DNA of 64,000 bases from Brevundimonas sp. UBA7664 (GCF_002483305.1 NZ_DLHQ01000050.1:1-64000); one strand, 5' to 3'. Positions 1 to 10,500 are shown, counted from the first letter of the stretch. Notes: generated by a model not told the origin, from the letters alone. A program made the numbers and translations.

Positions 1-690
1 GGCCCGCACCACCTGCACTACACGGCCCTGCCGCAGTGGGCGCAGACCCTCGGCATGACCTTCTCGATCATGCTGTGGATGCCGTCCTGGGGCGGGATGA
101 TCAACGGCCTGATGACCCTGTCGGGGGCGTGGGACAAGCTTCGCACCGACCCGGTGGTGCGCATGATGGTCGTGGCCATCGCCTTCTACGGCATGTCGAC
201 CTTCGAGGGTCCGCTGATGTCCATCCGGACGGTCAACGCCCTGTCGCACTACACCGACTGGACCATCGGCCACGTCCACTCCGGCGCCCTGGGCTGGGTC
301 GGCTTCATCAGCTTCGGCGCGATCTACTGCATGGTTCCGTGGCTGTGGAAGAAGGACCGGCTGTACTCCAACGCCCTGGTCGAGTGGCATTTCTGGATCG
401 CGACGACCGGCATCGTTCTCTACATCACCGCGATGTGGGTCTCCGGCATCATGGAGGGCCTGATGTGGCGCGAGTACACGCCCGACGGCTTCCTCGCGAA
501 CAGCTTCATCGAGACGGTGTCCGCCAAGCATATCCAGAACGTCATCCGCACCGTCGGCGGCCTGATGTTCCTGAGCGGCACGCTCATCATGTCCTACAAC
601 CTGTGGCGAACGATCCGCATGCCGTCCTCGCGCTCTTCCGCGAACGTGCCGGCGACCACGATCGAGCCGCAACTCCTTCCGGCCGAGTGA
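1..690 (+). CDS. ccoN: cbb3-type cytochrome c oxidase subunit I (CcoN), 3' part
   Basis: This is the C-terminal part of the heme-copper catalytic subunit of the high-affinity cbb3 terminal oxidase, an inner-membrane enzyme that reduces O2 at low oxygen tension. The reading frame is open from base 1, so the start lies outside the window; about 229 residues are visible. Visible features are the [13 protein letters not shown] loop, several hydrophobic membrane helices, and the [10 protein letters not shown] histidine segment near residue 90 of the fragment that belongs to the CcoN family. It is followed 10 bases later by ccoO in the usual ccoNOQP order. The promoter is not in the window, so its oxygen control cannot be seen. 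Confidence 0.95.
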   Translation, partial: GPHHLHYTALPQWAQTLGMTFSIMLWMPSWGGMINGLMTLSGAWDKLRTDPVVRMMVVAIAFYGMSTFEGPLMSIRTVNALSHYTDWTIGHVHSGALGWVGFISFGAIYCMVPWLWKKDRLYSNALVEWHFWIATTGIVLYITAMWVSGIMEGLMWREYTPDGFLANSFIETVSAKHIQNVIRTVGGLMFLSGTLIMSYNLWRTIRMPSSRSSANVPATTIEPQLLPAE

Positions 691-700
691 GGATCAGACC

Positions 701-1438
701 ATGTGGAAGCAACATCACAGGTTCGAGCGGCATTCGCTCTGGCTGGTCATCGGCATCACCATCGTGGTGTCCATCGGCGGCATCGTCGAGATCGCCCCGC
801 TGTTCTGGGTCGAGAGCACCATCGAGGAGGTCGAGGGCGTCCGTCCCTATACCCCGCTCGAACTGGCCGGGCGGGACATCTACATCGGCGAGGGCTGCTA
901 CGGCTGTCACTCGCAGATGGTCCGCCCGCTGCGTGACGAGGTCGAACGCTACGGCCACTACAGTCTCGCCGCCGAGAGCATGTACGACCACCCGTTCCAG
1001 TGGGGCTCCAAGCGCACCGGCCCGGACCTGGCGCGGGTCGGCGGCAAATATTCGAACGACTGGCATGTCGAACACCTGACCGACCCGCGCGCCGTGGTGC
1101 CCGAGTCCAACATGCCTCCCTACCGCTTCCTGGCCAATCAGGACCTGGACCAGCACGCCATCAAGGCCAAGCTGCGGGCGATGCTGGCCGTGGGCGTGCC
1201 CTATACGGCCGAGCAGATCGAGAACGCCGAGGCGGATCTGAACGCCCAGGTCGATCCGTACGCGAGCGAGACCTCGGATTTGCGGCGCCGCTACGGCCCG
1301 CGGATCGCCCAGGGTGATTTCGACGGCGATCCCACGCGTCTGACCAAGATGGATGCCCTGATCGCCTATCTGCAGCAACTCGGCACCCAGGTCGATTTCC
1401 GGACCTACCAGGCCGAAGATCCGGACAACATGCGATGA
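701..1438 (+). CDS. ccoO: cbb3-type cytochrome c oxidase subunit II (CcoO)
   Basis: CcoO is the membrane-anchored monoheme cytochrome c subunit that passes electrons to CcoN. The 245-residue protein has one N-terminal membrane helix (about residues 13-36) and a heme c site, C66-Y-G-C69-H70, followed by SQMVRPL, a CcoO signature. Length matches the family. The ATG at 701 has a GAGGA ribosome site nearby, and the stop overlaps the ccoQ start (ATGA). It is co-transcribed with ccoN upstream and ccoQP downstream. Confidence 0.97.
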   Translation: MWKQHHRFERHSLWLVIGITIVVSIGGIVEIAPLFWVESTIEEVEGVRPYTPLELAGRDIYIGEGCYGCHSQMVRPLRDEVERYGHYSLAAESMYDHPFQWGSKRTGPDLARVGGKYSNDWHVEHLTDPRAVVPESNMPPYRFLANQDLDQHAIKAKLRAMLAVGVPYTAEQIENAEADLNAQVDPYASETSDLRRRYGPRIAQGDFDGDPTRLTKMDALIAYLQQLGTQVDFRTYQAEDPDNMR

Positions 1439-1608
1439 GCGGGCTCGACTACGAAACCGTGGCGCGGTTCGCCCAGCAGGGCGGCACCCTCTACTTCGGC
1501 ACCGTCTTCATCGCCGGGCTGATCTACGCCCTGTGGCCGAAGCACCGCGAGGCCTTCCGCCGCCTTTCCCACCTGCCGCTCGACAAGGACGAGGATGAGC
1601 ATGTCTGA
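1435..1608 (+). CDS. ccoQ: cbb3 oxidase small subunit CcoQ
   Basis: This is a 57-residue single-pass membrane protein of the cbb3 complex. It reads [17 protein letters not shown] at the N-terminus, then one hydrophobic helix (about residues 19-35), then the [10 protein letters not shown] basic stretch typical of CcoQ. In related bacteria CcoQ stabilises CcoP in the assembled oxidase. The ATG overlaps the ccoO stop (ATGA), and its last 14 bases overlap the start region of ccoP, so translation is probably coupled. Identification rests on position and on the short helix plus basic tail. Confidence 0.9.
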   Translation: MSGLDYETVARFAQQGGTLYFGTVFIAGLIYALWPKHREAFRRLSHLPLDKDEDEHV

Positions 1609-2503
1609 CCGCGAGCGCGACGAACACTCCGGCACCGAAACGACCGGACACGAGTGGGACGGCATCAAGGAGCTGGACAATCCGCTGCCGCGCTGGTGGC
1701 TGTGGATCTTCTACGGCTCGATCGTCGTCGCCATCGTCTACTGGGTGCTGATGCCGGCGTGGCCGGGTCTGAATGGCTACACGCCCGGCGTGCTGAAACA
1801 GTCTGATCGCGCCGATCTGGTCAGGGATCTGGCCGCCCTCCAGGCCCAGCGCGGCCAGGGCGAGACCCTGCTGATGTCGGCGTCGCTGGATCAGATCGAG
1901 GCGAATCCCGACCTGCAGGCCCATGCCCTCGCGGTCGGCCAGTCGGTCTTCGGCGACAACTGCGCCACCTGTCACGGCGCCGGCGGCGGCGGGGCCAAGG
2001 GCTACCCCAACCTGCGCGACGACGTCTGGCTGTGGGGCGGTTCGCTGGCCGAGATCGAGCACACGATCCGCGTCGGCGTCCGCGCGGCCCACCCGGAAAC
2101 GCGGACATCGCAGATGCCGGCGTTCGGGCGCGACGGCATGCTCGACGCCGGCCAGGTCTCCGATCTGACGGAATATGTCGTGGCCCTGTCCGGCCGCGAG
2201 GCGGACGTCGCCGCCGTCGGGCGCGCGCGGCAGCTGTATGCCGACAACTGCGCGGCCTGCCATACGCCGACGGGCGTGGGCGATCGGACGCTCGGCGCGC
2301 CCAACCTGACCGACCGGGAATGGCTGTACGGCTCTGACCGTGACTCCATCCGGACCCAGATTCACAACGGGCGCAACGGGGTCATGCCGACCTGGGAGGG
2401 CCGGTTCTCGCCCGCGGTGATCAAGGCCCTGGCCGTCTATGTCCACGTCAACGCCGGCGGCGGCGAGGCCTCCTCCGTTGCGGGTGAAACCGCCACGCCA
2501 TGA
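1595..2503 (+). CDS. ccoP: cbb3-type cytochrome c oxidase subunit III (CcoP)
   Basis: CcoP is the diheme cytochrome c subunit that accepts electrons from soluble cytochrome c. The 302-residue protein has an N-terminal FixP-type region (KELDNPLPRWW, residues 26-35), a membrane helix (about 36-57) and two cytochrome c domains with C123-A-T-C126-H127 and C219-A-A-C222-H223. The ATG at 1595 overlaps ccoQ; an in-frame ATG at 1601 is an equally good start. The stop overlaps the ccoG start. All expected heme ligands are present. Confidence 0.96.
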   Translation: MSMSDRERDEHSGTETTGHEWDGIKELDNPLPRWWLWIFYGSIVVAIVYWVLMPAWPGLNGYTPGVLKQSDRADLVRDLAALQAQRGQGETLLMSASLDQIEANPDLQAHALAVGQSVFGDNCATCHGAGGGGAKGYPNLRDDVWLWGGSLAEIEHTIRVGVRAAHPETRTSQMPAFGRDGMLDAGQVSDLTEYVVALSGREADVAAVGRARQLYADNCAACHTPTGVGDRTLGAPNLTDREWLYGSDRDSIRTQIHNGRNGVMPTWEGRFSPAVIKALAVYVHVNAGGGEASSVAGETATP

Positions 2504-3990
2504 CCATCATCATCGACCGGACCCGCGAACGCCCGGCGACGACGGGTCCGGTCTCCGTCGCCGAGCAGCAGCGCGAGAAGGCCCGGCCCAAGGGCCTCTA
2601 CCAGCCCCGCGTGCCGATCTACCCCAAGCTGGTTCACGGCCGTTGGCGGTGGCTGAAATGGGCGCTGCTGATCGCCATGCTGGCGATCTACTACATCACG
2701 CCCTGGATCCGCTGGGACCGGCCGGGCGCCTTGCCCGACCAGGCGGTGCTGGTCGATTTCGACGGCGGCCGCTTCTACTTCTTCATGATCCAGCTGTGGC
2801 CGCAGGAGGTGTATTTCATCACCGGCCTGCTGGTGGCCGCGGCCCTGGCCCTGTTCCTTGTGACCGCCCTGTTCGGTCGGCTGTGGTGCGGCTACGCCTG
2901 CCCGCAGACGGTGTGGACCGACCTCTACATCTATATCGAGCGGATGTTCGAGGGCGACCGCAACGCGCGCATGCGGCTCGACGCGGCGCCGGCGTCGTTC
3001 AACAAGCTGTGGCGCAAGACCGGCAAGCATCTGGTCTGGATCGGCGTCGCCTTCGGCACCGGCGGGGCGTGGATCTTCTATTTCCACGACGCGCCCGATC
3101 TGATCCGCACCTTCTGGGTCGGGACCGCGCCGATGACGGCCTATGTCTCGTGCGCCATCCTGACCTTCACCACCTACATTTTCGCCGGCCACATGCGCGA
3201 GCAGGTCTGCACCTACATGTGCCCGTGGCCGCGCATCCAGGGGGCGATGCTGGACGACCAGTCGTTCCAGGTCACCTACCGCTACGACCGCGGCGAGCCG
3301 CGCGGGCCGCACAAGAAGACCGAGTCCTGGGACGGTCGCGGCGACTGCATCGACTGCAACCAGTGTGTCGTGGTCTGCCCCATGGGGATCGACATCCGCA
3401 ACGGGGCCCAGCTGGAGTGCATCAACTGCGGCCTGTGCATCGACGCCTGCAACGAGGTCATGGACAAGGTCGGCCGGCCGCGCGGGCTGATCGCCTATGA
3501 CACCGACGCGGCCGTCGCGGCGCGAAGCTGCGGTCAGAAGCCGGAGCACAAGCTGGTGCGGCCGCGCACCCTTTACTACGGCATCGCTCTGGCGGTGGTC
3601 GGGGGTCTGATGATCTGGGGCTTCAGCACGCGCGAGCAGCTGGGCGTCCATGCCCTGCGGGACCGCAACCCCGCCTATATCCGGCTGAGCGACGGCGCGG
3701 TGCGCAATGGCTACACCCTGAAGATCGCCAACCACGGGTTCGACACCGCCAATCTGGAGATCCGCTACGCCGGCGTGCCCGGGGCGACACTGAGGATCCC
3801 CGGCCAGCCGGGCGCCGATCCGCTGCGCGTCGAGGTCGAGCCGAACCGCGTCACATCGATGCGCATCTTCGTCACCGCCCCGGCCGATCAGGTCGGCGAC
3901 GGCAGCCGGGACGCGGCCTTCGAAATCCGCTCGGGCGGGAAGACGACGACCGTTCCGACCGCCTTTGAGTACGGGAGCCAGACCCAATGA
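2500..3990 (+). CDS. ccoG: cytochrome c oxidase accessory protein CcoG (RdxA/FixG)
   Basis: CcoG is a polyferredoxin-like membrane protein that reduces Cu(II) to Cu(I) for insertion into cbb3 oxidase. The 496-residue protein has several membrane helices, the LWCGYACPQTVW motif, and a cytoplasmic 4Fe-4S region with CIDCNQCVVVCP and CINCGLCIDAC cysteine clusters. An immunoglobulin-like domain follows at the C-terminus (from about residue 385). The gene starts inside the ccoP stop (ATGA overlap) and leads the ccoGHIS assembly set. Length and order match rdxA/fixG of other alphaproteobacteria. Confidence 0.96.
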   Translation: MTIIIDRTRERPATTGPVSVAEQQREKARPKGLYQPRVPIYPKLVHGRWRWLKWALLIAMLAIYYITPWIRWDRPGALPDQAVLVDFDGGRFYFFMIQLWPQEVYFITGLLVAAALALFLVTALFGRLWCGYACPQTVWTDLYIYIERMFEGDRNARMRLDAAPASFNKLWRKTGKHLVWIGVAFGTGGAWIFYFHDAPDLIRTFWVGTAPMTAYVSCAILTFTTYIFAGHMREQVCTYMCPWPRIQGAMLDDQSFQVTYRYDRGEPRGPHKKTESWDGRGDCIDCNQCVVVCPMGIDIRNGAQLECINCGLCIDACNEVMDKVGRPRGLIAYDTDAAVAARSCGQKPEHKLVRPRTLYYGIALAVVGGLMIWGFSTREQLGVHALRDRNPAYIRLSDGAVRNGYTLKIANHGFDTANLEIRYAGVPGATLRIPGQPGADPLRVEVEPNRVTSMRIFVTAPADQVGDGSRDAAFEIRSGGKTTTVPTAFEYGSQTQ

Positions 3991-4475
3991 CCGTCCCGAG
4001 CAAACCCTCAAAGCCGCCGTTCGCCGTCAAGGGGTGGCACGTCGCGGCGGGGGTGGTCGCCTTCTTCGCCCTGGTGATCAGCGTCGACGCGGCCTTCCTG
4101 GTGATGGCCTACCGCACCCATCCCGGCCAGGTCGCGCCGCGCCCGTATGAGGCGGGGTTGATCTACAATGCCGAGCTGGAGCGGCTCCGCGTCCAGGATG
4201 CGCTGGGCTGGCGGGCGGGGGCCGAGGCTCGTGCGAATGGCCTGAACGTGCTGATGCAGGACCGCGAGGGCCGACCGCTGACCGGGCTCAAGGTGTCGGC
4301 CACGCTCCAGCGCCCGGCGACGGAACAGGGCCGGGCCGTGGTCGCCCTCAAGGAAGAGGCCCCCGGCCGCTACGGCGCCGACCGCGCCCTGTCCGGCGTC
4401 TGGGACGCCCGGATCGAGGCGACGGACAGCACCGGCCGCAGCTTCATCGCCGAGCGGAGGCTGACGTGGCCGTGA
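3987..4475 (+). CDS. ccoH: FixH family cbb3 assembly protein (CcoH)
   Basis: This small membrane protein is needed for cbb3 oxidase assembly and contacts CcoN and CcoP. The 162 residues comprise one N-terminal membrane helix (about 13-36) followed by a periplasmic FixH domain containing the YNAELERLRVQDALGWR segment, near the usual FixH signature. The ATG overlaps the ccoG stop, and its end overlaps the ccoI start by 10 bases. Function is assigned from family and operon position. Confidence 0.92.
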   Translation: MTVPSKPSKPPFAVKGWHVAAGVVAFFALVISVDAAFLVMAYRTHPGQVAPRPYEAGLIYNAELERLRVQDALGWRAGAEARANGLNVLMQDREGRPLTGLKVSATLQRPATEQGRAVVALKEEAPGRYGADRALSGVWDARIEATDSTGRSFIAERRLTWP

Positions 4476-6640
4476 CCTTCGAGGCGGCGACCGGGCCGGA
4501 CATGTCGGCCTTCCTGCGCCGGCAGGAAGACGGCCGCGCCCGTCTCGACCTGCTGGTCACGGGGGCTCGTTGCGCCGGGTGCATTTCCAAGATCGAGCGG
4601 GAAGTCTTGCGTCTGCCCGGCGTCGAGTCGGTCCGTCTGAACCTGTCGACCGGCCGGCTCGCCGTCGGCCTGGACAGCGACAGGGTCGACCCGGCGCGGA
4701 TCATCTCGGCGCTGGACAAGCTGGGCTATCCGGCCACGCCGTTCGACCCCGGCGCCGCCCTGGTCCAGCGCGACCGCGAGGGACGGCGGCTGATCCTCGC
4801 CCTGGCCGTGGCGGGCTTCGGGGCCATGAACGCCATGATGTTCTCGGTCCCGATCTGGGCCGGGCTGTTCGACCAGGAGCTCGGGCCCGCGACCCGCTCG
4901 ATGATGATGTGGATGTCGGCCGCCGTGGGCGCGCCCTGCGCCATCTTCGCCGGCATGCCCTTCTTCCAGTCGGCCTGGCGGTCCCTGCGCGCGGGGCGGG
5001 CCAATATGGACGTGCCGATTTCGATCGGGGTGATCCTGACGCTGGCGATCAGCTTCTCCGAGACCATCCTGAACGGCCGCGACGCCTATTTCGACGCCGC
5101 CGTCTCACTGCTGTTCCTGCTGCTGATCGGGCGGTGGCTCGACCATGTGCTGCGAGCCAAGGCGCGCAGCGCCGCCGGCGATCTGCTGGCCCTGCAGGCG
5201 CCCGCCGCCTGTGTCGTGGACGCGCGGGGGGTCGAACGCTCGGTTCCGCTGGGCGACATCCAGCCGGGCGACATCCTTCGCGTGCGGCCCGGCGACCGGA
5301 TCCCGGTCGATTCGACGCTTGAGCAGGGCGAGGCGCTGCTCGACAACAGCCTTCTGACCGGAGAGAGCGTGCCGGAGCGGGTCCTGCCGGGCGGGCTGTG
5401 CCGCGCCGGGGCGGTCAACACCGCCGGCCTGCTGACCCTGCGCGCCAGCGCCCGGTCGGAGGACTCCACGCTGGCGGCCATCGCCCGACTGGTCGAGGCC
5501 GGCGCCCAGTCGCGCTCGCGCTATGTCCGCCTCGCCGATCGCGCGGCCGCCCTCTATGTGCCGGTAGTGCATGCGGCGGCGCTGGCGACCTTCGCCGGCG
5601 GCTGGGCCCTGGGTCTGGATCCTCGGGAAGCCCTGATCCGGGCGGTCGCGGTGCTGATCGTCACCTGCCCCTGCGCCCTCGGCCTCGCCGTTCCCGCCGT
5701 GCAGGTCGTGGCCTCGGCCCGGCTGTTTCGCCGCGGCGTGCTGGTCAAGTCCGGGGCCGCGCTGGAGCGGCTGGCCGAGATCGACCATGTGGTCTTCGAC
5801 AAGACCGGCGTGCTGACCGGCGGCCGACCGACGCTGGTGGGCGCGTCGCCCGCCGTCATCGCCATGGCGGCCCCGCTGGCCCGCGCCTCGAGCCATCCGA
5901 TGGCCCGCGCCGTCGCCCGTGCGGCCGGCGAGGGGCCGATCGCCGCCGAAGTGGTCGAACACGCCGGCCTGGGGGTGGAAGGGCTGATCGACGGGCGGCG
6001 CGCCCGCCTCGGCCGGGCGGGGTTCGTCGGCGCGCCGACCCTGCGCTCGGGCGAAACGGAACTGTGGTTCGGCTTCGACGGAGAGACCAAGGTCCGGCTG
6101 CAGTTCTCGGATGTCGTCAGGCCGGACGCCGCCGCCACGGTCGCGGCGCTGGTGATGCGGGGGATCACGGTGGAGATCCTGTCCGGCGATCAGGTCGGGG
6201 CGGTGGGCGCGGCGGCGGACGCGGTCGGGGTGTCCAGCTGGAAGGCCGGCATGCTGCCGCAGGAGAAGGCCGAGGCGATCGATCGCCTCGCCGCCGCGGG
6301 CCGCAAGGTGCTGATGGTCGGCGACGGGCTGAACGACACCGCCGCCCTGGCCCGGGCCCACGCCGCCATCGCGCCGGGGTCGGCGCTCGAGGCCAGCCAG
6401 AACGCCGCCGACCTGGTGCTCACCCGGGACGCACTGATGGCGGTGGTCGAGGCCATCGACACAGCCCGTTCGGCCCGCCGGCGCGCCCTGGAGAATTTCG
6501 GTTTCGCCGCCCTCTACAACCTGGTCGCCGCGCCGGCCGCCATGCTCGGCTTCGTCAATCCGTTCGTCGCGGCCCTGGCGATGTCCGGCTCTTCGCTGGT
6601 CGTTACGCTCAATGCGCTTCGGGTGAGGGGTGGACGATGA
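4466..6640 (+). CDS. ccoI: Cu(+)-translocating P-type ATPase for cbb3 assembly (CcoI/FixI)
   Basis: CcoI exports copper across the inner membrane so that it reaches the cbb3 active site (CopA2-type slow exporter). The 724-residue protein has an N-terminal metal-binding domain with C36-A-G-C39, eight predicted membrane helices, the intramembrane C401-P-C403 copper site, the phosphorylated D445 in DKTG, and the VGDGLNDTAAL hinge. The TGES actuator motif is present as LLTGESVPE. It starts with GTG at 4466 overlapping ccoH, with a second in-frame GTG at 4472. Its stop overlaps ccoS (ATGA). No key residue is missing. Confidence 0.96.
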   Translation: MAVTFEAATGPDMSAFLRRQEDGRARLDLLVTGARCAGCISKIEREVLRLPGVESVRLNLSTGRLAVGLDSDRVDPARIISALDKLGYPATPFDPGAALVQRDREGRRLILALAVAGFGAMNAMMFSVPIWAGLFDQELGPATRSMMMWMSAAVGAPCAIFAGMPFFQSAWRSLRAGRANMDVPISIGVILTLAISFSETILNGRDAYFDAAVSLLFLLLIGRWLDHVLRAKARSAAGDLLALQAPAACVVDARGVERSVPLGDIQPGDILRVRPGDRIPVDSTLEQGEALLDNSLLTGESVPERVLPGGLCRAGAVNTAGLLTLRASARSEDSTLAAIARLVEAGAQSRSRYVRLADRAAALYVPVVHAAALATFAGGWALGLDPREALIRAVAVLIVTCPCALGLAVPAVQVVASARLFRRGVLVKSGAALERLAEIDHVVFDKTGVLTGGRPTLVGASPAVIAMAAPLARASSHPMARAVARAAGEGPIAAEVVEHAGLGVEGLIDGRRARLGRAGFVGAPTLRSGETELWFGFDGETKVRLQFSDVVRPDAAATVAALVMRGITVEILSGDQVGAVGAAADAVGVSSWKAGMLPQEKAEAIDRLAAAGRKVLMVGDGLNDTAALARAHAAIAPGSALEASQNAADLVLTRDALMAVVEAIDTARSARRRALENFGFAALYNLVAAPAAMLGFVNPFVAALAMSGSSLVVTLNALRVRGGR

Positions 6641-6801
6641 ACGTTATCTTCCTGCTGGCGCCGTTCTCGGTGGTTCTGGGCCTGATCGCCGTGGGAGCCT
6701 TCGTCTGGACCCTGCGCTCCGGCCAGTACGACGATATCGAAGGGTCGGCGGCGCGGATCCTGATCGAGGACGACGCGGAGTCAGACAAGCCCGCGCCCTG
6801 A
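6637..6801 (+). CDS. ccoS: cbb3-type oxidase assembly protein CcoS
   Basis: CcoS is a small membrane protein required for cofactor insertion in cbb3 oxidase. The 54-residue product has one hydrophobic helix (about residues 3-25) followed by RSGQYDDIEGSAARIL, the CcoS hallmark. The ATG overlaps the ccoI stop (ATGA). It is the last gene of the cco operon and faces the DUF302 gene tail to tail, with 19 bases between them. Confidence 0.93.
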   Translation: MNVIFLLAPFSVVLGLIAVGAFVWTLRSGQYDDIEGSAARILIEDDAESDKPAP

Positions 6802-6820
6802 GGCCGTCGGCCAGGCCGTT

Positions 6821-7204
6821 TCAGATTTCGTCGACCGCCGCGCGCAGGTGCTCGCCCACCGTCCGCGCGTGCTCAAGCAGTCCGGCATTGTCGATGGCCG
6901 CCATCGAGGCGGCGGGATCGACGGCGAAGACCTCGACGCCGGCCCCGGTGTGCTGGACGACGACGTTGCAGGGCAGCATGACGCCGACGTGGGGCTCCAT
7001 CTTCAGGGCCTCATGCGCCATGACCGGGTTGCAGGCGCCGAGGATGCGGTAGGGGCGGAAGTCCTCGCCGATCTTCGCCTTCAGCGTGGCCTGGACATCG
7101 ATCTCGGTGAGGACGCCGAATCCATGTTTCTGCAGCGCCGCGCGGGTGCGCTCGACGACCGCCTCGAAGTCGCCTTCGATGGTGCGGGCATGAAAATAGG
7201 TCAT
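6821..7204 (-). CDS. DUF302 domain-containing protein
   Basis: This 127-residue cytoplasmic protein is almost entirely a DUF302 domain: an N-terminal EGDFEAVVERTRAALQ helix, a central LGACNPVMAHEALK segment, then LPCNVVV and VEVFAVDP. Biochemical function of the family is unknown; members often sit beside metal, sulfur or redox genes. The ATG at 7204 overlaps the stop of the upstream arsR gene (ATGA), so it is the last gene of the MFP-RND-arsR-DUF302 operon and is probably under the same ArsR control. Two cysteines occur in the conserved core. Confidence 0.88.
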   Translation of the reverse strand: MTYFHARTIEGDFEAVVERTRAALQKHGFGVLTEIDVQATLKAKIGEDFRPYRILGACNPVMAHEALKMEPHVGVMLPCNVVVQHTGAGVEVFAVDPAASMAAIDNAGLLEHARTVGEHLRAAVDEI

Positions 7205-7545
7205 GACGTCTGGTCCTCGGGTTTGTCGCGGTAGATGTCGCAGAGCAGGGCGATAAGGCGCGCCGCGGCCGGATCGGAAATGCCGTAATAGATGGTCTGG
7301 GCCTCGCGCCGCGGCGCGATGACCCCGGCGTCGCGCAGGCGGGCGAGGTGCTGGGAACAGGCCGACTGCGACAGGCCCGCATAGCCGGCCAGCTCGCCGA
7401 CCGCACACTCCCCCTCGCTGAGCCGGCACATCAGCATCAGCCGTTGCTCGTTGGCGAACAGCCGCAACAGACGCGCGGCGGGCGCGGCGCTGGCCTCGAG
7501 CTCGGCGAGGGCGGCGGGGTTCGGCAGGGGCAAGGCGTCGGTCAT
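7201..7545 (-). CDS. ArsR/SmtB-family regulator, SqrR/BigR-like
   Basis: This 114-residue winged-helix repressor has the ArsR core: ANEQRLMLMCRL, the HTH segment LSQSACSQHLARLRDAG and the wing RREAQTIYY. Cysteines are C40, C47, C63 and C102. C40 aligns with the first sensing cysteine of the persulfide sensors SqrR and BigR; the second in those proteins lies just after LxxxY in the last helix, and here C102 lies four residues earlier (LLCDIY). It lies within an RND efflux operon opposite a sulfide:quinone oxidoreductase-like gene, with a palindrome between the divergent units. A persulfide-sensing role is an inference; a metal sensor remains possible. Confidence 0.88.
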   Translation of the reverse strand: MTDALPLPNPAALAELEASAAPAARLLRLFANEQRLMLMCRLSEGECAVGELAGYAGLSQSACSQHLARLRDAGVIAPRREAQTIYYGISDPAAARLIALLCDIYRDKPEDQTS

Positions 7546-10500
7546 GGCGTCTCTTCCGCTGGTGCGGGCGCGGCCAGCGGCCGGCCGTCGTCCTTCAACG
7601 CGATATAGATGGCCGGGATCACCAGCACGGTCAGAATCGTCGAGGAGATAAGGCCGAACAGCAGGGAAATGGCCAGACCCTGGAAGATCGGATCGAACAG
7701 GATCACCGCCGCGCCGATCATGGCCGCCAGCGCGGTCAGCAGGATCGGCTTGAAGCGGATGGCCCCGGCCTCCAGCAGCACCTCACGCAGCGGCCGCCCC
7801 GGCGTTCGCGCATGCCGGATGAAATCGACCAGCAGGATCGAGTTTCGCACGATGATCCCGGCCAGGGCGATGAAGCCGATCATCGAGGTGGCGGTGAACG
7901 GCGCGCCAAACAGCATGTGGCCGATGACGATCCCGATCAGCGTCAGCGGAATGGGCGTCAGGATCACCAGCGGGATGCGGAAATCCTTGAACTGGGCGAC
8001 GACCAGAACATAGATCCCCAGCAGGGCCACGCCGAAGGCGGCGCCCATGTCGCGGAAGGTCACCCAGGTGATCTCCCACTCGCCGTCCCACAGCACGGTC
8101 GGGACGGTCTCGTCCGTCGGCTGGCCGTTGAGCCTGACTTCGGGACGCGGCAGGTCTTTCCAGTCGTGGGCCTTGATCGCGGCGTCGATGGCGAGGATGC
8201 CGTAGATCGGGGCCTCGAACTGGCCGGCCAGTTCGGCGGTGACCATTTCGGCGGCGCGGCCGTCGCGGCGATAGACGGGCCAGCCGGCCAGTTCGGTGCG
8301 GGCCTCGACCACCTCGCCCAGTTCCACCAGTCGCCGACCGCCGTCGATCGTGGTCACCGCCACCGGCATGACGGCCATCTGCTCGTTCCACGTCCGGGCC
8401 GACTGGGGCAGACGGACGGCGATCTCGACCGGGGTGCGTTCGTCGTCCCGGGCGGCGTAGCCGAGCACCTGTCCGCCCATGACGGCGGCGATGGAGTCGT
8501 GCACCTCGCGTTCGGACAGGCCGAAGCGCTCGATCTTCTCGCGGTCCGGGATCAGGCGCAGGACCGGGCGGCGGACGCCGTAGCTGTTGTCGACGTCGAC
8601 CACCGAGGGCTCGGCCCGGAACAGGGTCTCCAGCTCGGCGGCCACGGCGCGGCGCGTCGCGGGATCGGGTCCGTAGACCTCGGCCAGCAGGGTCGCCAGC
8701 ACCGGCGGCCCCGGCGGGGCCTCGACCACCTTGATCGACGATCCCGCCGGCAACGGCAGATCGGCTAGACGCCGTCGCAGGTCGAGGGCGATGGCGTGGC
8801 TGCTGCGTTTGCGGTGTTCCTTGTGCGCCAGCTTGACCGCCAGGTCGCCCTGTTCGGCCCCCGCGCGCAGGAAATAGTGGCGCACCAGGCCATTGAAATT
8901 GAACGGTGCGGCGGTCCCGGCATAGCTCTCCAGCGACTCCACCTCGGCCAGGGTCCCCGCCACGGCGGCGGCGCCGGCCAGGGTGCGTTCCGTGGTCTCG
9001 AGGCTGGTCCCCTCGGGCATGTCCAGCACGACCTGCAGCTCGGACTTGTTGTCGAACGGCAGCAGCTTCACCGGCACGGCCCGGAAGCCGAACATCGACA
9101 TCGACAGCAGGGTGGCGAGGCCGACGACGATCAGGAAGGTCCAGGCGCTGCGACGGCTGCGGATCACCGGCGTCGCCACCTTGCGGTACAGGCGGCCCAG
9201 CATCCCCTCGCCGTGCTCATGCCCGTGGCCGCCGGCCAGGGTCTTGCGGGCCAGGCGGATCATCAGCCAGGGCGCGATGACCACGGCGACGAAGAAGGAG
9301 AAGACCATGGCCGCCGAGGCGTTGACCGGGATCGGCGCCATATACGGCCCCATCAGGCCCGAGACGAACAGCATGGGCAGCAGGGCGGCGACCACGGTCA
9401 GGGTGGCGACGACGGTCGGATTGCCGACCTCGGCCACGGCCTCGACGGTGGCCTGGGCGCGGCTGCGGCCGTCGTTCATGGCCCAGTGTCGGGCGATGTT
9501 CTCGATCATCACGATGGCGTCGTCGACGAGGATGCCGATCGAGAAGATCAGGGCGAACAGGCTGACCCGGTTGATGGTGTAACCCATCAGATTGGAGGCG
9601 AAGAGGGTCAGCAGGATGGTCGTCGGGATCACCACCGCCGTCACGCCCGCCTCGCGCCAGCCGATGGCGAAGCCGATCAGGATGACGATCGAGAATGTCG
9701 CGAGGCCGAGGTGCATCAGCAGCTCATTGGCCTTCTCATTGGCCATCTCGCCATAGTCGCGGGTGACCACGACCTCCAGTCCGTCCGGGATCAGCGTGCC
9801 CTTGAGCGCCTCGACGCGCTGCATGACGCCGTGGGAAACGACCACGGCGTTGGCGCCCTGGCGCTTGGCCACGGCCAGGCTGACGGCCGGGGTCCGGCTC
9901 CAGCCGTCGCCGGCGCGGGCGTAGTGGGCGGCGCGGGCCTGGTCCTCGCGCGGCGCTTGGACGATGGTCGCCACGTCGCGCAGATAGACGGACTCGCCGG
10001 CCATCGACCGGACGGTCAGCAGGGAGGCGTCGTCGGGCGTGGTCAGCCGCTCGCCGGAACGCAGGGCGACGCTCTGGCCTTGGTCGCGGAAGGCGCCGGC
10101 GGGAAAGCTGCGATTGGCCTGGGCGACGGTCTCCAGCACCGAGGACAGGGCCACGCCGCGCGCGGCCATGCGAGCCGGATCGGGCTCGACCCGGATCTCG
10201 GACGGTCGCCCGCCGACGATGAAGGTCAGGCCGACGTCCTCGACCTTGCCGATCTCGGTGCGCAGGCGGGCGGCCACGTCATAGAGAGCCTGGTCGCTCC
10301 AGCGCCCGGCGGCGTCGGCGCGCGGCGTCAGGGTCAGGACCACGGCGGGCACGTCATTGATGCCGCGGGTGACGATCTGTGGCTCGGACACGCCGACGGG
10401 GATGGCGCCGTAGTTGGCGCGCACCTTTTCGTGCACGCGGACCGCCGCGTCGTCGGGGTCGGAACCGACCACGAACCGGGCGGTGACCATGACCTGGTCG

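Noticed and set aside
2437..4011. 524-residue minus-strand open frame opposite ccoG
   Set aside because: It is antisense to a clear ccoG with conserved cysteine clusters. The translation is Asp/Gly/Arg/Val-rich with no motif, as expected for a mirror of GC-rich codons.
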